8,780 bases of DNA, taken from the NCBI GenBank assembly GCA_002700865.1, contig PAFB01000031.1:1-8780 (forward strand). Reading direction: 5' to 3'. This DNA comes from Rhodospirillaceae bacterium (GTDB lineage Bacteria; Pseudomonadota; Alphaproteobacteria; UBA7985). This document shows positions 6,952-8,780 of this stretch, piece after piece. Every line of letters begins with the position of its first letter. The stretch's first letter is position 1. The translations under genes and the position numbers were made by a program. The notes under the pieces are model-generated. The model did not search any database, was not told the origin of the DNA, and worked only from the letters and a program-made list of their open reading frames with translations.

Positions 6952-8780
6952 TTGTCCTCACACCTACGCCGTTCTAGCACCCCGCCTTCATGCCGCTGGC
7001 TACGCAGTGCTGCCGCTCGACAATAAAGCCCCCAAGGTCCAGAAGTGGTCCGAACTGGCCATCACACAGCAGCAGGTCGAGCAGTGGGCGGCTGAGAAAC
7101 CCAAGGCCAACATCGGTCTGCGCTGTGACCAGGCACTGATGGTCGATATCGACATCGAAGACGCGGCCGAAGCTGAAAGGATGACAGAGCTGATCCTGGA
7201 CCAATTCCCGGGCGGGCTCATACGGCGTCGTGGTGCTAGCTCCAAGCTGGCACTACTCTACCGTCGCGCTGAACTTGACGCCGTCTATAAGGGCCAAGGC
7301 CAAAAGCGCTACCGTCACTCAGGCGGCGGTGTCGTTGAACTGTTCGACAACAGCGGCGCCCAGATGGGTATCTTCTCCACCGGCCTCGATGGCGGCGATT
7401 ATCGCTGGGATGGCCGTTCCCCGCTGGATGTGTGTCTGAATGACCTACCCCCGCTGTCACTGGAGCAATGGGGGGTTCTGCGGCAGTTGCTAACCCGCGA
7501 GGGTTACGTCGCTGCGAGTGGCGGCGGCGCCGTGCTGCCCAAGCTGCCCAAGCGCAATGATACCCCGCAGCTTGCCACCGGCTGGAACGAGCAGGTGTTC
7601 TATCGGGTTGGTGCGCTGGTCCGTCAGGACGTTGATACGGCTGCTATTCTGCGTGAAGCGGAGCAATGGCGTGAGCCGGGCTACACCGAAGCGCAAACAC
7701 AAGCTGAAGTGGCCGACATGGTGGAGCGGTGGAAGCGCCATATCGAAGGCAACCGGGATCCAGACTACGAGGCGTGGCGGGACGGGTGGGCTTTCGAAGA
7801 AACCGGCAATCGGTACTGGGATCTCGACGCGATGGTTCCGATCCTCCAACAAGCCTGGCGCACAACCAATGGCCATCTCCGCGGCGAGTACATCGACCAA
7901 TCTGGCCAGACACGGAAGCAGTCCTATTGTGATCGGTTCTTCCTCGACCCTGATGCCCAACGTGTGCTGGCTACGACCGTTGCGCCAGAACAGCCGCTCA
8001 TTACCGACGATCGACACCTAAACCTATGGCGGGATTACTGGGCCCGGCTAAATGCCGACAAAGGCGAGCCGGCCGGATCCGACGCCGTGCGGCTGTTTCG
8101 CGAACTCGTGGACTTCCTCTGCGATGGCCGGGACGAGATGATCGACACGCTGTTGAACTGGATCGGCTACGGGCTGTTCCATCCAGCGGAGCGGCTGCGC
8201 TGGTCGATCCTGTTGATCAGTGACCTCAAAGGTGCTGGCAAATCGCTGCTGTGCACCACCGTCGCTCGGCTGTACGGCATGGACAACGCATCGATCCTGC
8301 CGGGGCTTGTCGGTCTGTTGAGCCAGTTCAATGGCTCGGTGCTGCAAGGCAAAGCGTTGGTCGTGGTCAACGAGACGGTTGATAAGGGCGACAGCTCGAA
8401 GTTCGGCGCGGTCGAGACCCTCAAGTCGCTCATCACCGACGATCGCATCAGCGTGGAACACAAGGGCCGCGACCGGCATCAGATCGATAACTACGCCCGG
8501 TTCATGTTCTGCTCGAACCACCTTGATGGGCTGCCGTTTGATGAGAACGAGCGAAGGTTTTTCGCGATTGTGTGTCAGGCCGCTGAAGCGCTTGATGCTG
8601 ACTTCTACGCCCGGTTCGTGGAGGCCTGTCACAGCGAGCAGGGGCTGGCTGACATCGCAGCCTGGTTGCGAGACCACTACAGCAATCCTCTGCCGTCCCG
8701 GCCGCCGGCAAGCGATACAGCCTTGGTCGCTGATGCTCTGATGGACGACTGGGTGGTGCGATTGGGCGAGATCGTCGACA
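6944..8780 (+). CDS. Prim-Pol primase-polymerase fused to SF3 (D5/NrS-1-like) helicase, 3' end beyond window
   Basis: One uninterrupted frame of 612 codons from ATG 6944 to the window edge, with no stop, so the C terminus is missing. The N-terminal part resembles bifunctional primase/polymerase domains: an entry helix and VLPLDNKAPKVQKW (residues 22-35), the acidic metal-binding motif MVDIDIED with D68 and D70, RRRGASSKLALLYR at 94-107, and VELFDNSGAQMGIFS at 131-145 followed by DYRWDGRSP at 152-160. The C-terminal part is an SF3 helicase of the DUF5906/D5 type: LLNWIGYGLFHPAERLRW at 403-420, Walker A LKGAGKS at 428-434, Walker B LVVVNE at 472-477, sensor/motif C FCSN at 522-525 and an arginine-finger region DENERRFF at 533-540. 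Such proteins start and unwind replication of phages, satellites and plasmids. GGGGGAGG precedes the ATG. In Walker A the usual first glycine is Asp427. Confidence 0.93.
   Translation, partial: MLDCPHTYAVLAPRLHAAGYAVLPLDNKAPKVQKWSELAITQQQVEQWAAEKPKANIGLRCDQALMVDIDIEDAAEAERMTELILDQFPGGLIRRRGASSKLALLYRRAELDAVYKGQGQKRYRHSGGGVVELFDNSGAQMGIFSTGLDGGDYRWDGRSPLDVCLNDLPPLSLEQWGVLRQLLTREGYVAASGGGAVLPKLPKRNDTPQLATGWNEQVFYRVGALVRQDVDTAAILREAEQWREPGYTEAQTQAEVADMVERWKRHIEGNRDPDYEAWRDGWAFEETGNRYWDLDAMVPILQQAWRTTNGHLRGEYIDQSGQTRKQSYCDRFFLDPDAQRVLATTVAPEQPLITDDRHLNLWRDYWARLNADKGEPAGSDAVRLFRELVDFLCDGRDEMIDTLLNWIGYGLFHPAERLRWSILLISDLKGAGKSLLCTTVARLYGMDNASILPGLVGLLSQFNGSVLQGKALVVVNETVDKGDSSKFGAVETLKSLITDDRISVEHKGRDRHQIDNYARFMFCSNHLDGLPFDENERRFFAIVCQAAEALDADFYARFVEACHSEQGLADIAAWLRDHYSNPLPSRPPASDTALVADALMDDWVVRLGEIVD

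Noticed and set aside
7490..8677. Two long minus-strand frames (175 and 209 codons) opposite the accessory region
   Set aside because: They lie fully antisense to the primase-helicase, whose motifs are clear in one continuous plus-strand frame; they arise from its GC-rich codons.

Overview
The window looks like chromosomal DNA of a GC-rich proteobacterium, most likely an alphaproteobacterium. This rests on the linked rplU, obgE, proB and proA genes, the HslU ending in DLSRFIL, and codon usage rich in G and C at third positions. Genus cannot be read from the sequence.

Left part (1-5802): housekeeping genes. hslU, the ATPase of the HslUV protease, runs rightward. It converges, with a 25-base gap, on a leftward cluster that reads rplU, then obgE-proB-proA-DUF1643. 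The last four are tightly packed: obgE and proB overlap by 13 bases, proB and proA are 37 bases apart, and proA and the DUF1643 gene are 5 bases apart. They look co-transcribed. They join a ribosome-associated GTPase with the first two proline biosynthesis enzymes and a small protein of unknown function. A convincing intrinsic terminator separates rplU from obgE. The ribosomal L27 gene rpmA, which normally sits exactly there, is absent.

Middle (5803-6129): the rplU upstream region, then a tRNA-Ser(CGA) gene with encoded CCA on the plus strand.

Right part (6130-8780): accessory DNA. Composition drops sharply to AT-rich just after the tRNA 3' end. About 630 bases without a convincing gene follow, containing short repeats and hairpins. 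Then come an AlpA-type HTH regulator and, overlapping it by 8 bases, a large primase-polymerase/SF3 helicase gene that runs off the right edge. The tRNA, AlpA regulator and replication primase together indicate one end of an integrated phage, satellite or plasmid-like element at the 3' end of tRNA-Ser. No integrase lies in the visible part. The cargo of this element, where any new system would be, lies beyond position 8780.
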